62,920 nt of DNA from a virus, in the IMG/VR virus record IMGVR_UViG_3300037808_000193, positions 1-62,920 of that record; one strand, 5' to 3'. Within the stretch, counting starts at the first letter, position 1. Each line of letters starts with the position of its first letter. The position numbers and the translations under genes were made by a program. Below the pieces are notes generated by a model that had not been told where the DNA came from, did not search any database, and saw only the letters and a list, made by a program, of their open reading frames with translations. This document shows, in pieces, positions 16,799 to 24,890 of this stretch.

Positions 16799-18420
16799 TA
16801 CTCCCCCAGGGTGCTGAAGTCACCAGTGATAATGGCCTTCTTCACTTTGTCCCGACGAGCTTGAGCTTGGGATGCACTTTGCTGGCGGGATGCCTGCTCA
16901 AAGTCCTCTTTCCTTCGTCGGTCAGTGTCTTCCCGATCTTCCTTACGGTGACCTTCGGACGCCTCAGAATCCTCCCCACGTCTACGATCCGTATCGTCAC
17001 GATCCATGAGGTCTCGTACATTGGTGTCGTCCTGAGCTTCCTGTTGTTGAAGCAACGGCGATGTCGGCTCTGCGTCTAGGTCCTTCTCTGGGAGCCCAGC
17101 AATCTCTCGAAGCCATGCTTCCAGAGTGTCATCGGGGAACAGAGGCATTCCGATCCCCGAGAGCGTCTGCATGTAGGCCGCCATCTTCTGGAGGTCTGGT
17201 GACTCGATGTCACCATGCATGATCTTGGGTGGGTCTTCAACGTTGATGCCGTTGAGCCGTAGAAGGCGGGGAACTGCCTGTCGGTTGAGGATGGCAGCAA
17301 TGCTGTCCAGCCATGCACCAGTAGCCACGGCAAACAGGTCGGTCTTGTCATCGTGGAGGGCAAACGAGCCAGTGCTGTTGTGACCAACGAGGAGAAAGTC
17401 AGCAAGAGCAGCCATTGTGATCCGCTGGTCGTACCTCTGGATGATCGAGTTGGTGTCGAACTGACGAGCACCACCAGTGGACATCAGGGAGAGGTCGAAC
17501 ATCTTGTTGCCGTGTTCGTCATAGGCGAGAGGGAACATCACGCCCTCTTGCTCATCCCTACGGATGTTGACGATGATCTCCTGCATTGCGTTGAAGACGG
17601 CCTTCTTGTCAGCGGAGGCGTTGGCGTCGAAGAACTCGGGTGGTGCATAGCCCACCGGCAGACCTGCAAGGTCACGTTCGATGCCTGTGGCCTCGATCTC
17701 CTCGATCCTCTTCTTGAAGTACCAGGGCCGATAGGCACCCCGAAGCAGTGACCGCCCCTCTGGGTTGTTCTTGTGGCTCATCGTCCTGAACAGCAGAGCC
17801 TTCTCCATCGGGATGAAGGACATCTTGTAGAACGGAGGAGCTTGCTGCCACGCACCGAGGATCTCGCCACTTTCGGCATCAATGGCCCACGAGATGATGG
17901 TGTCCTGAGAACGGATGGAGAGACGGTGCCATCCGATCTTGCCGTCCTTGAAGCGGCTGTCGGGCTTGGAGTCGATCCTGCCCACCTCGTTCACGGAGAG
18001 GGATTGCTCCCCTTCACGCTTCTTGTAGACGATCTCGTGGAAGCTGTAGCCGAAGACCAGCATGGACAACACCTCGGAGATGAAGTCCTCCCAGGAATCG
18101 GCCATGTCCTGCATACATTCTTCGATGAACTCAGCGGCCTCTTCGGACCCATCACCCTCACCAGGGTCAACGTGCCACTCAGCCTGACGAATCAGCATGT
18201 CGATGACATGGAGCATCCCGCTCACCACGGGATCGTTGGTGCTCATCTCCCGGTAGACCTCGACGGCCCTTTGGCCCATCAGGGTGACCAGGAACTCCTC
18301 TGAGATGATGCCACCGAACCGCTTCAGGCCTGTCTGGCCCAGCTCAGTCATCTCGTCGTAGTTGAAGTCTTCGGTTCTAACACCAGCTTCGTGGAAGAGG
18401 TTTGCACCTGTGTCCGTCAT
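16798..18420 (-). CDS. Portal protein
   Basis: 540 residues, of the DUF935/Gp29-like portal type. Evidence is 'STNDPVVSGMLHVIDMLIRQ' and 'WHVDPGEG' near residues 60-90, a stem/wing region with 'LLFRTMSHKNNPEGRSLLRG', and a C-terminal, highly charged repeat ('DDTDRRRGEDSEASEGHRKE'). It forms the dodecameric DNA gate, and terminase docks on it. It lies between the terminase and MuF genes, with 1-base overlap to the latter. The charged tail is unusual for the family. Confidence 0.85.
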   Translation of the reverse strand: MTDTGANLFHEAGVRTEDFNYDEMTELGQTGLKRFGGIISEEFLVTLMGQRAVEVYREMSTNDPVVSGMLHVIDMLIRQAEWHVDPGEGDGSEEAAEFIEECMQDMADSWEDFISEVLSMLVFGYSFHEIVYKKREGEQSLSVNEVGRIDSKPDSRFKDGKIGWHRLSIRSQDTIISWAIDAESGEILGAWQQAPPFYKMSFIPMEKALLFRTMSHKNNPEGRSLLRGAYRPWYFKKRIEEIEATGIERDLAGLPVGYAPPEFFDANASADKKAVFNAMQEIIVNIRRDEQEGVMFPLAYDEHGNKMFDLSLMSTGGARQFDTNSIIQRYDQRITMAALADFLLVGHNSTGSFALHDDKTDLFAVATGAWLDSIAAILNRQAVPRLLRLNGINVEDPPKIMHGDIESPDLQKMAAYMQTLSGIGMPLFPDDTLEAWLREIAGLPEKDLDAEPTSPLLQQQEAQDDTNVRDLMDRDDTDRRRGEDSEASEGHRKEDREDTDRRRKEDFEQASRQQSASQAQARRDKVKKAIITGDFSTLGE

Positions 18421-18461
18421 GCCTCAGTCCTTAGGTCTCGTGGTCAGATGGTACTTCCTCA

Positions 18462-18581
18462 CTAAGGCTTCGCCCGAGACCGGAGCCACATCAGAGCAAA
18501 GATGACTGCTACGGGGAGTACGACCCACTTGGCGTACATCCCCAGCACCCACCACATCAGTTCTCGCTGGACCTCATCCAT
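18462..18581 (-). CDS. Small single-pass membrane protein
   Basis: 39 residues: MDEVQREL, then a hydrophobic stretch of about 24 residues containing 'LPVAVIFALMWL', ending RSRAKP. The charge pattern predicts an N-out or coupled single membrane helix. The ATG is four bases after the terminase stop and has no strong ribosome-binding site, so translation would depend on coupling. No family is recognised. It fills the gap between terminase and portal genes, leaving about 40 bases of spacer. Confidence 0.5.
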   Translation of the reverse strand: MDEVQRELMWWVLGMYAKWVVLPVAVIFALMWLRSRAKP

Positions 18582-18585
18582 GGCC

Positions 18586-19995
18586 CTACATGTTGGACCA
18601 GTAGTTGGCCTTCCCCAGAGACTCCGGCATGGTGATCATGATCTGACGTTGACGACCCGCCCAGCACATAGCACCAGCCACCACACTGTCAGGTGGGTGA
18701 GCCTTGCCGAACAGAGCGTCGATCGACACGTACTTGTGCTCAGCAAAGGCGAAGTCGATCATGGGTGAGGTCATCTCATCACTCTCGATTGCAGTGATGT
18801 AGTTGCTGAACAGATCAGTTCTACGTCGACCCGTCATGACAATCGGGGTCACCTTCGGCACGTCCAGGTAGTCATGGACCACATTGCCGACACCTGTTGC
18901 ATCGTGAACCAGCGGTGAGTCGAACTTCTGGCACCTACGGTTCACAGCCTCCACCATCATCGGCCATGGTCTACGGCCCATCCTTGACCAGGCAACACGC
19001 TTCCACGGTGTGCAGTCAGTGCGGAACGTATCGATGATGGTCCAGTCCCTCTCCTTGGCCCAGTCCACCCCGGTGACGTAGTAGCCGTGAGGATCAGGCT
19101 TCTCGAAGGTGAACTCCTGGCCTTCCTCGCCATCCACTCGTTTCCTCTTCGGATCACCGAACCCGAACAGGTGGTTCACCGAATCACTGTCGATGGCCCT
19201 TCCCTCGAAGCTTGGCTCCTGAAGGTCGTACTCGGTCTCCCACATGTGGCGGGACACCTCAGACTTCTTCCTCTGCACAGCGTCAATGGGCAGCCACCCG
19301 TGAGGCTCCATCGTCTCCCGATAGCACCATTCGTAGACAGGCCAGCCTTTCTCGTGCGCCCTGTTGAGAATGACGCTCATCGTCTTGTCTGGGTACTGGT
19401 GAGTAGATGACATCACAATCTGTGACGTGAGAGTGCTCGTACTCATCGGCTGGCCCAGAGACGATTCGAGGATGTCGTACTCCATCTCATCAATCTCATC
19501 GAGGCGGAGACGTTGGGGGTGAGGACCACGGACTGACTTCTGGGATGCCATCAGTGCTCGGACGTATCCACCATTGATCAGCTTGGTGTCGAACTTGGTG
19601 GGCTCCTTGGCCAGCATCCCCACTGGAGCTAGCGGTGCATCCCACATCTCACCCATCACCTCGACCACACGGAGGGACTGGAAGGACGATCCACCCAGAA
19701 CAGTCACCCCAGCTCTCAGGAGAGTGCTCTCAGCCATCGCTAGAGCAGCCAGCGTCTGGCTCTTGCCCCCGAACCCACGAGAGGCCTTCCAGACCGTTAC
19801 GGGGTATCTGGCAAAGAATGCATCAGCAAAGGCCTCGAACGGCGCCCTGTGGTTTGGGCACACCCTCTTGCGTGGGATCTCCATCCCGAATAGGGCCTGC
19901 ATGGCAAACCACAGCTCGTCATCAGTCTGTGGAGGACGCCGCATGACCAACGATGGTGTGGTCGGTCCTGTCCCCTGAGTTGCAAGGTCAGTCAT
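18586..19995 (-). CDS. terL: Terminase large subunit
   Basis: 469 residues. The ATPase domain has Walker A 'KASRGFGGKS' (70-79) and Walker B 'LRLDEIDE' (163-170). The C-terminal nuclease domain shows 'GVDWAKERDWT' (first acidic residue), 'HDATGVGN' and 'HPPDSVVAGAMCWA', typical of RNase H-type terminase nucleases. It drives packaging through the portal encoded next to it. A small-subunit candidate lies at 22131-22979, separated by four other genes. Confidence 0.9.
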   Translation of the reverse strand: MTDLATQGTGPTTPSLVMRRPPQTDDELWFAMQALFGMEIPRKRVCPNHRAPFEAFADAFFARYPVTVWKASRGFGGKSQTLAALAMAESTLLRAGVTVLGGSSFQSLRVVEVMGEMWDAPLAPVGMLAKEPTKFDTKLINGGYVRALMASQKSVRGPHPQRLRLDEIDEMEYDILESSLGQPMSTSTLTSQIVMSSTHQYPDKTMSVILNRAHEKGWPVYEWCYRETMEPHGWLPIDAVQRKKSEVSRHMWETEYDLQEPSFEGRAIDSDSVNHLFGFGDPKRKRVDGEEGQEFTFEKPDPHGYYVTGVDWAKERDWTIIDTFRTDCTPWKRVAWSRMGRRPWPMMVEAVNRRCQKFDSPLVHDATGVGNVVHDYLDVPKVTPIVMTGRRRTDLFSNYITAIESDEMTSPMIDFAFAEHKYVSIDALFGKAHPPDSVVAGAMCWAGRQRQIMITMPESLGKANYWSNM

Positions 19996-20004
19996 GCCCT
20001 CACC

Positions 20005-20298
20005 CTACAGGAGCAATTTCTTCCTCTTCGCCTGCACCATGATGTCGGCCAGTGCTTCAGCCGTCTTGCCATGGAACTTGGCTTGGTAGTCCCAGTAGTC
20101 GATGACCTTCAGCTCACACAGCATCTCGATGAGGACTTCAAGCCGGATCTGCGGGATCAGTTGCTCCCAACCCGTGGCCCCCATGCTGACCAGCTCTTGC
20201 ATCTTCGAGTGAGTGCTTGACTCCAGCTCCTCAATGCCATCTGGCGCTGGGCCGAACTTCTCGATCATCGGGCTGATGACTTCTTCATCCTGGGTCAT
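20005..20298 (-). CDS. Hypothetical protein upstream of terminase
   Basis: 97 residues from ATG 20298. The frame also opens further upstream, but a terminator-like hairpin (20318-20354) occupies that stretch. Helical, acidic N-terminal half ('EVISPMIEKFGPAPDGIEEL') and a basic C-terminus 'AKRKKLLL'. No family is recognised. Nine bases separate it from terL, so it is likely the first gene of the head operon. Confidence 0.55.
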   Translation of the reverse strand: MTQDEEVISPMIEKFGPAPDGIEELESSTHSKMQELVSMGATGWEQLIPQIRLEVLIEMLCELKVIDYWDYQAKFHGKTAEALADIMVQAKRKKLLL

Positions 20299-20317
20299 CC
20301 CGTGATCATAACGCAGA

Positions 20318-20354
20318 AAGCCCCACCCCTGGTTCTGCAACGGGGGTGAGGCTT
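20318..20354 (-). terminator. Intrinsic terminator
   Basis: In minus-strand RNA, AAGCCUCACCCC and GGGGUGGGGCUU pair over 12 bp with a single U-G wobble and a loop around GUUGCAGAACCA, followed by UCUGCGUU. It lies between the DNA-binding protein gene (20389-20805) and the head operon. It would separate the regulatory transcript from the structural one. Confidence 0.65.
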
Positions 20355-20388
20355 CTGGCTTGATGTCTGAGTTGCGAAGTTCAGGTGA

Positions 20389-20805
20389 TCAAGACACACG
20401 ATCCATGTCAACGATGTACCCGGCTCCCACACCAGCGTCTGTCAGCTGCCCGTAGGCCGCCTCAGCATCGTCGGTGAAGGTGGTGACACCATTGATTGTT
20501 GACATGAACCGATCTTCTCCGTTCCACAGAACACGAATGGCTTGAGCCATCGAGTACATGTTCTCGTGGGACACGTTCATCTTGAGGTCCCGGCGAAGCA
20601 GACAGGCCACACGGGCCACGACGACCTCTCGGCCTTCAATGAACTGAGTCATGTTCCCCTGGCCACTGTTCAAGTGATCGTGTGGAGACTGGTCGATGTG
20701 CAGCTTCGTAGCTCGGATGTAGCCACGCTCGCACCATCCGTGGAGGGTCGAGGCTGGGATGCCGTACTTGGCATCTAGTTCGTTCAGGGTCATGACAGCA
20801 TTCAT
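20389..20805 (-). CDS. MerR-like helix-turn-helix DNA-binding protein
   Basis: 138 residues. The N-terminus 'MTLNELDAKYGIPASTLHGW' plus 'CERGYIRATKL' is a winged helix-turn-helix of the MerR/excisionase type. The rest is a small helical domain without recognisable ligand site. It has the best ribosome-binding site of the region (GAGGAGGTGA, seven bases from ATG) and its own promoter candidate with an overlapping palindrome at 20824-20836. It is a good candidate for an autoregulated switch, and an alternative is a packaging accessory protein. Confidence 0.65.
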   Translation of the reverse strand: MNAVMTLNELDAKYGIPASTLHGWCERGYIRATKLHIDQSPHDHLNSGQGNMTQFIEGREVVVARVACLLRRDLKMNVSHENMYSMAQAIRVLWNGEDRFMSTINGVTTFTDDAEAAYGQLTDAGVGAGYIVDMDRVS

Positions 20806-20823
20806 TCTGTTTCACCTCCTCAG

Positions 20824-20836
20824 GTGATTAGTTCAC
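20824..20836. promoter_or_regulatory. Palindrome GTGA-N5-TCAC (candidate operator)
   Basis: GTGATTAGTTCAC, lying just downstream of the -10 candidate of the helix-turn-helix gene. One of five copies of the same half-site pair near start codons (others at 22043, 24220, 31129 and 46821). Confidence 0.5.
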
Positions 20837-20837
20837 C

Positions 20838-20866
20838 ATGGTAGCTCAGTGAGTGATTGGTGACAA
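20838..20866 (-). promoter_or_regulatory. Promoter candidate for the HTH gene
   Basis: Minus strand TTGTCA, 17 bases, TACCAT: five and four matches to the sigma-70-type consensus with ideal spacing, about 35 bases upstream of the ribosome-binding site. A palindrome overlaps the expected transcription start. Confidence 0.4.
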
Positions 20867-20936
20867 CATCTTTGGGAATTCGACTCTCACCGCACCAGAC
20901 GCAGATAGCTCAGCCTTGAGTTTCGGAGGCAACGTC

Positions 20937-21881
20937 TCACGCCTCGTCTTCTGTTGGTCTGTCGCTGGTTCCTGCTGCATGGTCACGTCTTGTACCCCTT
21001 GGATCTGGGATGGTTACTTTACCCCGTCTCCCCTCTCGGGTAGGAGTTTCAGATGCCTCCAACATGGAGAGGTAGATGGGCTCGTGAATCTGCACCCACT
21101 TCTGCGGTGGATCATCGGGATCGTGGTTGATGTCGGCAGTGCTGTCCCACCCCAAGGTGACATCTACCTCCCAACCAGCTGCATAGTCACCGTCTGGCTC
21201 AGCGGTCACACCAGCAGGCAGATCGAGATCCACCTCGATCATCAGCTTCCCGTCCACCACCTCTAGACGAGTGGTGTTCAGGGGTCTGGACATCTGTGGC
21301 TCATCTTTGCGGATGGTGATGGGGGGTTGACTGTTGAAGTTGTCGTTGGTGCTATCGGAGGTAACGATCTGGGACCACTGTGGCATCGACATGCCCTGGG
21401 CATTGACGTTCTCGTCGAAAGTAACCGGAGGAGGTGCAGACTGGCTCAGGCTCGCTTGTTTCTCGTAGTGCTGCCTGGCCTTCTCCAACTCTCGGGCCGG
21501 TGCCCCTATAGCTTGGGCATCAGCAGCCCGTCTCTCTTGCCGAGCACCTACAGTCACAGTACTAGCGGTAGTGATGACATCAGCTCTGCTGACCATGCCA
21601 TTGGCAACCCCGGCCATCCACGTTTGCTCAGGGGTTCTGCCCGTTGGCCCGTACTGATCGTTCAGGATTTCCAAAGCAAGGTGGAATCTGTCCTGCCTGT
21701 TCCGTTCGGCAGCATCGTTGTGACTGAACGAGCGGTGCATGGTGAGAATGTCATCGTCTGTGATGACACCATTGGCCACCTTCCGTACTACCTCTGGATC
21801 GTGATACCCACTCTCAGGTCCGAATGCTTGGTAGAGGAACTTCTTGGCCTCCAGGATTCGCCGTAGCCTAATTGCGTCCAT
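20937..21881 (-). CDS. Hypothetical protein with C-terminal GKVTI motif
   Basis: 314 residues from ATG 21881, which overlaps the stop of the small gene upstream by 11 bases. The N-terminal ~110 residues are helical ('RLRRILEAKKFLYQAFGPES'), then a linker, then a beta-rich domain from ~225 ('GKLMIEVDLDLPAG', 'GWEVDVTLGW'). The C-terminus has 'RRGKVTIPDPRG', the short basic GKVxV motif that recurs in early proteins. No family is recognised. About 130 bases of regulatory sequence separate it from the next gene. Confidence 0.55.
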   Translation of the reverse strand: MDAIRLRRILEAKKFLYQAFGPESGYHDPEVVRKVANGVITDDDILTMHRSFSHNDAAERNRQDRFHLALEILNDQYGPTGRTPEQTWMAGVANGMVSRADVITTASTVTVGARQERRAADAQAIGAPARELEKARQHYEKQASLSQSAPPPVTFDENVNAQGMSMPQWSQIVTSDSTNDNFNSQPPITIRKDEPQMSRPLNTTRLEVVDGKLMIEVDLDLPAGVTAEPDGDYAAGWEVDVTLGWDSTADINHDPDDPPQKWVQIHEPIYLSMLEASETPTREGRRGKVTIPDPRGTRRDHAAGTSDRPTEDEA

Positions 21882-22020
21882 TGAGTGCTCTTTCGATTCG
21901 GGCAGCACCTTCCCGTTCCCGGCTTGCCACCAGCTCTTGGGCCATGTTCTCGTCCATCCCACTGTTGATCAAGCGAGATAGCAGCTCGTCATCAGCTAGG
22001 TCATCCCAGTCATGCAGCAT
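21868..22020 (-). CDS. Small acidic protein
   Basis: 50 residues starting MLHDWDDLADDELLSRL, helical with an EREGAARIERAL segment. It has an AAAGGTGAA site and a palindrome 22 bases upstream of the ATG, and it overlaps the next gene by 14 bases. The layout resembles small phage regulators or anti-factors, but no family is recognised. Confidence 0.6.
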   Translation of the reverse strand: MLHDWDDLADDELLSRLINSGMDENMAQELVASREREGAARIERALNGRN

Positions 22021-22042
22021 CTTCGTTCACCTTTCGTTACTA

Positions 22043-22055
22043 GTGACTGTATCAC
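22043..22055. promoter_or_regulatory. Palindrome GTGA-N5-TCAC (candidate operator)
   Basis: GTGACTGTATCAC, here extended to CTAGTGA / TCACTAG (7-bp arms). It lies 22 bases upstream of the ATG at 22020 and overlaps the stop of the winged-helix gene. Confidence 0.5.
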
Positions 22056-22309
22056 TAGATGTCAGGGCTGAATACCTCGTCGTAGTAACCACGGTCCAGC
22101 TCGTACTCCAACAGCGACGAGCCTCGATGCTCAATCACCAGTCCGTGCCCCATCAGTCTCTTCAACACCAACCTCTGGCTGGCTTTCGGAATGTTCGTCA
22201 TTGCCGCCACCTGGGTGTTCGTCAGTCTCTTCCCTTGTGATCTTGACAAGAACGCCTTTGTCGTCGTTATGTCTGCCTTCGTCATCTTGCTCAGTACTGA
22301 TGCTATCAC
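22055..22309 (-). CDS. Winged-helix protein overlapping the terminase small-subunit gene
   Basis: 84 residues from a GTG at 22309 with AGAGGTGA six bases upstream. The pattern 'LTNTQVAAMTNIPKASQR', 'LVLKRLMGHGLVIEHRG', 'SSLLEYEL' is a MarR/PadR-type winged helix-turn-helix with wing. The gene overlaps the 3' end of the small-subunit gene by 179 bases in another frame. The overlapped part of that protein is an acidic low-complexity tail, which makes such overprinting tolerable. Likely a transcription regulator, so it is a candidate reader of the GTGA-N5-TCAC sites. Confidence 0.6.
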   Translation of the reverse strand: MIASVLSKMTKADITTTKAFLSRSQGKRLTNTQVAAMTNIPKASQRLVLKRLMGHGLVIEHRGSSLLEYELDRGYYDEVFSPDI

Positions 22310-22979
22310 TCTCGCTCACCTCTTCACTCTCGATGCGTTGTTCAGCTCTTTGTACCATCTCTCGGTCCACAACGGTAGGGACGGGGAGATTGCTGATCGA
22401 CTCCTCACTTATTACTTCGGCATCTACGATCCCCATATCAAGGCCTTCTGCCTCAGCAGCTTTGACTACTTCAGCACGAGCATCCCGCAACGCTTGGATG
22501 TACTCGACACTGTTGCCCTCGATCACCACGGTGTGTCGGGACTCCATCGTCCCCGAAACGTTCATGTCGATCTTCTCTGCGGCATCGGTACCGAGGAACT
22601 TGGCTCGTCGGTCCATGACCAACAGCATCCGGTCCATAGCTCTGAGCTTCTGATCGTAGGAAGCATCCTCATCACGGAAGATGGCGAAACACTGAACCGT
22701 CATCTCGTCGAGACGTGCCAGCTCCAGGTTCACTACGTCTTCAGCCCCGACATCAAGCAGGATCTCCTTCAGACCTCGCTGGACGGCTTGGTGGGCCGAG
22801 GATGGGTCGTTGTAGCCCAGCTCGTCTGCAATCTGCCTGAACGTCAATCCAGCCTTGCGTAGTTCGATGGCATTGGTGGTCCGTTCAGTGACGGCCTCCA
22901 GATGCTTCATCTCATCGTTCTTGCGTTGAGCAGGGGAACGGCGGCTCTTCACAGGCTTCTCTGGTCGATCTGCCACCAT
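22131..22979 (-). CDS. terS: Terminase small subunit
   Basis: 282 residues. The helix-turn-helix 'AIELRKAGLTFRQIADELGY' (about 37-56) is followed by 'DPSSAHQAVQRGLKEIL', 'LELARLDEMTVQCFAIFRD' and 'MDRRAKFLGTD', a pattern typical of actinobacterial phage small terminase subunits. The last ~70 residues are acidic, Glu/Asp/Ser-rich and probably disordered. It recognises the packaging site and recruits TerL. The separation from terL by four genes is unusual. Confidence 0.7.
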   Translation of the reverse strand: MVADRPEKPVKSRRSPAQRKNDEMKHLEAVTERTTNAIELRKAGLTFRQIADELGYNDPSSAHQAVQRGLKEILLDVGAEDVVNLELARLDEMTVQCFAIFRDEDASYDQKLRAMDRMLLVMDRRAKFLGTDAAEKIDMNVSGTMESRHTVVIEGNSVEYIQALRDARAEVVKAAEAEGLDMGIVDAEVISEESISNLPVPTVVDREMVQRAEQRIESEEVSESDSISTEQDDEGRHNDDKGVLVKITREETDEHPGGGNDEHSESQPEVGVEETDGARTGD

Positions 22980-23401
22980 CAGATCCCCTCAATAGTGGTA
23001 CGTCGAGGAATGTCTACAGTCACCCGACTCCGCCCAGTTGGTTGCACTTGATCCTCTTCGTTCATCTTCTGAACCTTCTTCTCCCAATCACTACTGGTGT
23101 GGGGATCACTAGCGAAGATCACCTTCGACTGGTCCTTCGTGAGAATCACCCACTTGGCACCATGAACAGTCCCTTGAGAGGCATCCTTGAATTTCGGGGT
23201 GACATACACATGGGGGTTACGGAAATGAGCTATGTCCCGAGCTTGCCCCGACAAAGGGCCGCCTTCGATGATCAGGACACACGTGCTGAGATACTCATCC
23301 CACTCTTCCCATGTCTTGCCCCTGTAACCATCGGGGAGACGACAGACAACGGCATCCCAATTGCCACTGTCGAGCAGATCCCCGAACTTGTCAAAGCTCA
23401 T
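22979..23401 (-). CDS. Hypothetical protein with C-terminal RVTV motif
   Basis: 140 residues from ATG 23401. The frame is open upstream but overlaps the small Cys-rich gene. Segments such as 'DAVVCRLPDGYRGKTWEEWD' and 'HVYVTPKFKDASQGTVHGAK' look like a compact alpha/beta domain. The end, 'TGRSRVTVDIPRRTTIEGI', carries the basic short motif shared by early proteins. It shares one base with terS downstream. Unknown function. Confidence 0.55.
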   Translation of the reverse strand: MSFDKFGDLLDSGNWDAVVCRLPDGYRGKTWEEWDEYLSTCVLIIEGGPLSGQARDIAHFRNPHVYVTPKFKDASQGTVHGAKWVILTKDQSKVIFASDPHTSSDWEKKVQKMNEEDQVQPTGRSRVTVDIPRRTTIEGI

Positions 23402-23579
23402 CGTCTCGCCTCTTCCCTGAGGCCCACTCGTTATGCCCCACGAAGCACCAAGGGCTACTGTCACGGCTACAGCGGTAGAACTGAGCTTTGGGGCACGCTT
23501 CACACCCTTCGTACACAGGGATGGCGTCATACCTCTCCCCCTGTTCTCCCTTCCGTCGCTGTCTCAGCTCTGGAATCAT
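23391..23579 (-). CDS. Small Cys-rich protein
   Basis: 62 residues. A cluster of Cys and His in 'EGCEACPKAQFYRCSRDSSP', then 'WCFVGH', suggests a zinc or iron-sulfur site (Cys-x2-Cys, Cys-x7-Cys, His). It overlaps the next gene by 11 bases. Unknown role. Confidence 0.55.
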   Translation of the reverse strand: MIPELRQRRKGEQGERYDAIPVYEGCEACPKAQFYRCSRDSSPWCFVGHNEWASGKRRDDEL

Positions 23580-23589
23580 GGTGACTCCC

Positions 23590-23838
23590 TCACATGTAGA
23601 TATGAATGACTATACCGTGAGAAAGTGACACGGTTTGGAAGAAGTCCATATGTTCGGGAACATCAGCGGCGTTACCAGTGAAGAGCACGAAGAACTTGGT
23701 GATGGTGTCACCTGGCTCGAACCAAACAACAGGGATACCCGTCTTGCCCTCTTCCCCGAATGACAAGATCCGCTCACACCGGATGGATAACTCCCCCAGT
23801 CCCTCGAACTTCTCCTTGTACACAAGTCGTTCTGTCAT
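23590..23838 (-). CDS. Hypothetical small beta protein
   Basis: 82 residues, alternating charged and hydrophobic strands ('GLGELSIRCERILSFGEEG', 'FFVLFTGNA'). ATG 23838 with GAGGAAG upstream overlaps the preceding stop by 4 bases. No family is recognised. Confidence 0.5.
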   Translation of the reverse strand: MTERLVYKEKFEGLGELSIRCERILSFGEEGKTGIPVVWFEPGDTITKFFVLFTGNAADVPEHMDFFQTVSLSHGIVIHIYM

Positions 23839-24107
23839 GGTGACTTCCTCACTATTGGTACTCCCGCTATTACGAGAGCGTCGTACTCTGCTTCATTGAT
23901 GTTGATTCGGTCAACACCGTCTTCGTCCTCGAAGTTCACTACGTGGCGGCAACCATGCGTCTCTTCCTCGTACTCAAACACCGTCCACTCGAAGTCCACT
24001 CTGAGCAAACGACCGATGGTGAGCAGTCGTAGGTTGGCCAAAGTCGCTGTTTCCAGTGCCAGACGTGCTGTTCGTGCTTCGTCGGGAAACGATTCACCTC
24101 TAGCCAT
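23835..24107 (-). CDS. Hypothetical small protein, first gene of leftward packaging operon
   Basis: 90 residues, with an N-terminal helix ('RTARLALETATLANLRLLTI') and an acidic middle ('EYEEETHGCRHVVNFEDEDG'). It is the first gene after the divergent intergenic region at 24108-24219. No family is recognised. Confidence 0.55.
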   Translation of the reverse strand: MARGESFPDEARTARLALETATLANLRLLTIGRLLRVDFEWTVFEYEEETHGCRHVVNFEDEDGVDRININEAEYDALVIAGVPIVRKSP

Positions 24108-24219
24108 CGGTCATCTCATTCACAACTCACCTCTCATGTCGTTGTGACCGTGAATTTACTACGTGTTCGAGCATGTGTCACAGATACGTAACAAATAGTT
24201 TGGGTGATGTAGTAACCTA
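24108..24219. promoter_or_regulatory. Divergent intergenic region
   Basis: 112 AT-rich bases between leftward and rightward genes. It should hold promoters in both directions, but I see no convincing -35/-10 pair. On the plus side a TAGTAA hexamer lies about 10 bases from the GTG start, compatible with a very short or leaderless transcript. Confidence 0.4.
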
Positions 24220-24232
24220 GTGATCATGTCAC
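24220..24232. promoter_or_regulatory. Palindrome GTGA-N5-TCAC over the start codon
   Basis: GTGATCATGTCAC contains the GTG and ATG starts of the plus-strand operon, so a bound protein would block transcription or initiation there. Confidence 0.5.
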
Positions 24233-24462
24233 CACCAGAAGAACCTGTACCCAATGACCTTTCGTCCCTACCTGATGCGGGACTACCTGGGGATATTCGG
24301 GAGTCAGTAGATGTCCTTGCCCGAAACTACTCACAAGCCATCACAGCCATGATGGAAGCAGGACTCAGCGAAGGTGCTGCCTGCTACATGGTTGCTGTCA
24401 CCTTTGGGAAGATTGGGGTGATCTTGCTGCCACCATCAGCCATTACGGAGAGGGAAGAGTGA
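24220..24462 (+). CDS. Small helical protein, plus-strand operon
   Basis: 80 residues from GTG 24220, or 78 from ATG 24226. The candidate operator GTGATCATGTCAC (24220-24232) covers both start codons. Acidic N-terminus ('PNDLSSLPDAGLPGDIRESV'), then helices with 'AITAMMEAGLSEGAACYMVA'. First of three overlapping rightward genes in an otherwise leftward region. Unknown function. Confidence 0.6.
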   Translation: MIMSPPEEPVPNDLSSLPDAGLPGDIRESVDVLARNYSQAITAMMEAGLSEGAACYMVAVTFGKIGVILLPPSAITEREE

Positions 24463-24635
24463 TCCCGACCCCGAAACCCGTACCACCCAAGAAGCCATGG
24501 CTCTGTCGTCTCGGCCTTCACAAGATGAGATACACGAGAGACATGGAAGAAGGGAAGCTTCAGCTGTTCTCATGCGAGAGAGCTGGCTGCTTCGTTGGTG
24601 ACATTCACATCAACCGAGAATGGGAGAGACCATGA
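24459..24635 (+). CDS. Small zinc-finger-like protein
   Basis: 58 residues from GTG 24459 overlapping the previous stop (GTGA), with AGAGGG upstream. Basic Pro/Lys-rich start, then 'WLCRLGLHKM' and 'LFSCERAGCFVGDIH', giving a Cys/His and Cys-x4-Cys pair of a small zinc finger. Unknown function. Confidence 0.6.
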   Translation: MIPTPKPVPPKKPWLCRLGLHKMRYTRDMEEGKLQLFSCERAGCFVGDIHINREWERP

Positions 24636-24727
24636 GCCAAGAACGAAGGGATCTTCTCGTTCAACGAAAGCACGAACTCACCAGTGAGCTTGGTGAGCTA
24701 AACATGAAGTTCCCAGTACCGGCGTAG
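24632..24727 (+). CDS. 31-residue helical peptide
   Basis: ATG overlaps the previous stop (ATGA). Sequence MSQERRDLLVQRKHELTSEL and a short tail form one charged amphipathic helix. Supported only by the coupling and reading frame. Confidence 0.45.
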   Translation: MSQERRDLLVQRKHELTSELGELNMKFPVPA

Positions 24728-24730
24728 GCC

Positions 24731-24759
24731 CGATGGCTCACCCGAAAGTGAGTACATCG
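24731..24759 (+). terminator. Hairpin after the plus-strand operon
   Basis: CGATG-g-CTCAC / GTGAG-ta-CATCG nested stem with a CCGAAA loop, four bases after the last stop codon. No U tract. Confidence 0.5.
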
Positions 24760-24854
24760 AATGATCAAACCCGACCATCAAGGCGAGCCATCCTCCACCG
24801 ACACTTGATGCACTTGTGGTCATGAGTACATTCATGGTCAGAACGTAACAAGGA

Positions 24855-24870
24855 CGGTCCCGAAGGACCG
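24855..24870. terminator. Short stable hairpin in convergent region
   Basis: CGGTCC-CGAA-GGACCG, a 6-bp GC stem with a four-base loop between convergent transcripts. Works as a structure on either strand. Confidence 0.45.
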
Positions 24871-24890
24871 CCCCTGCCAGTATTGCTTGG

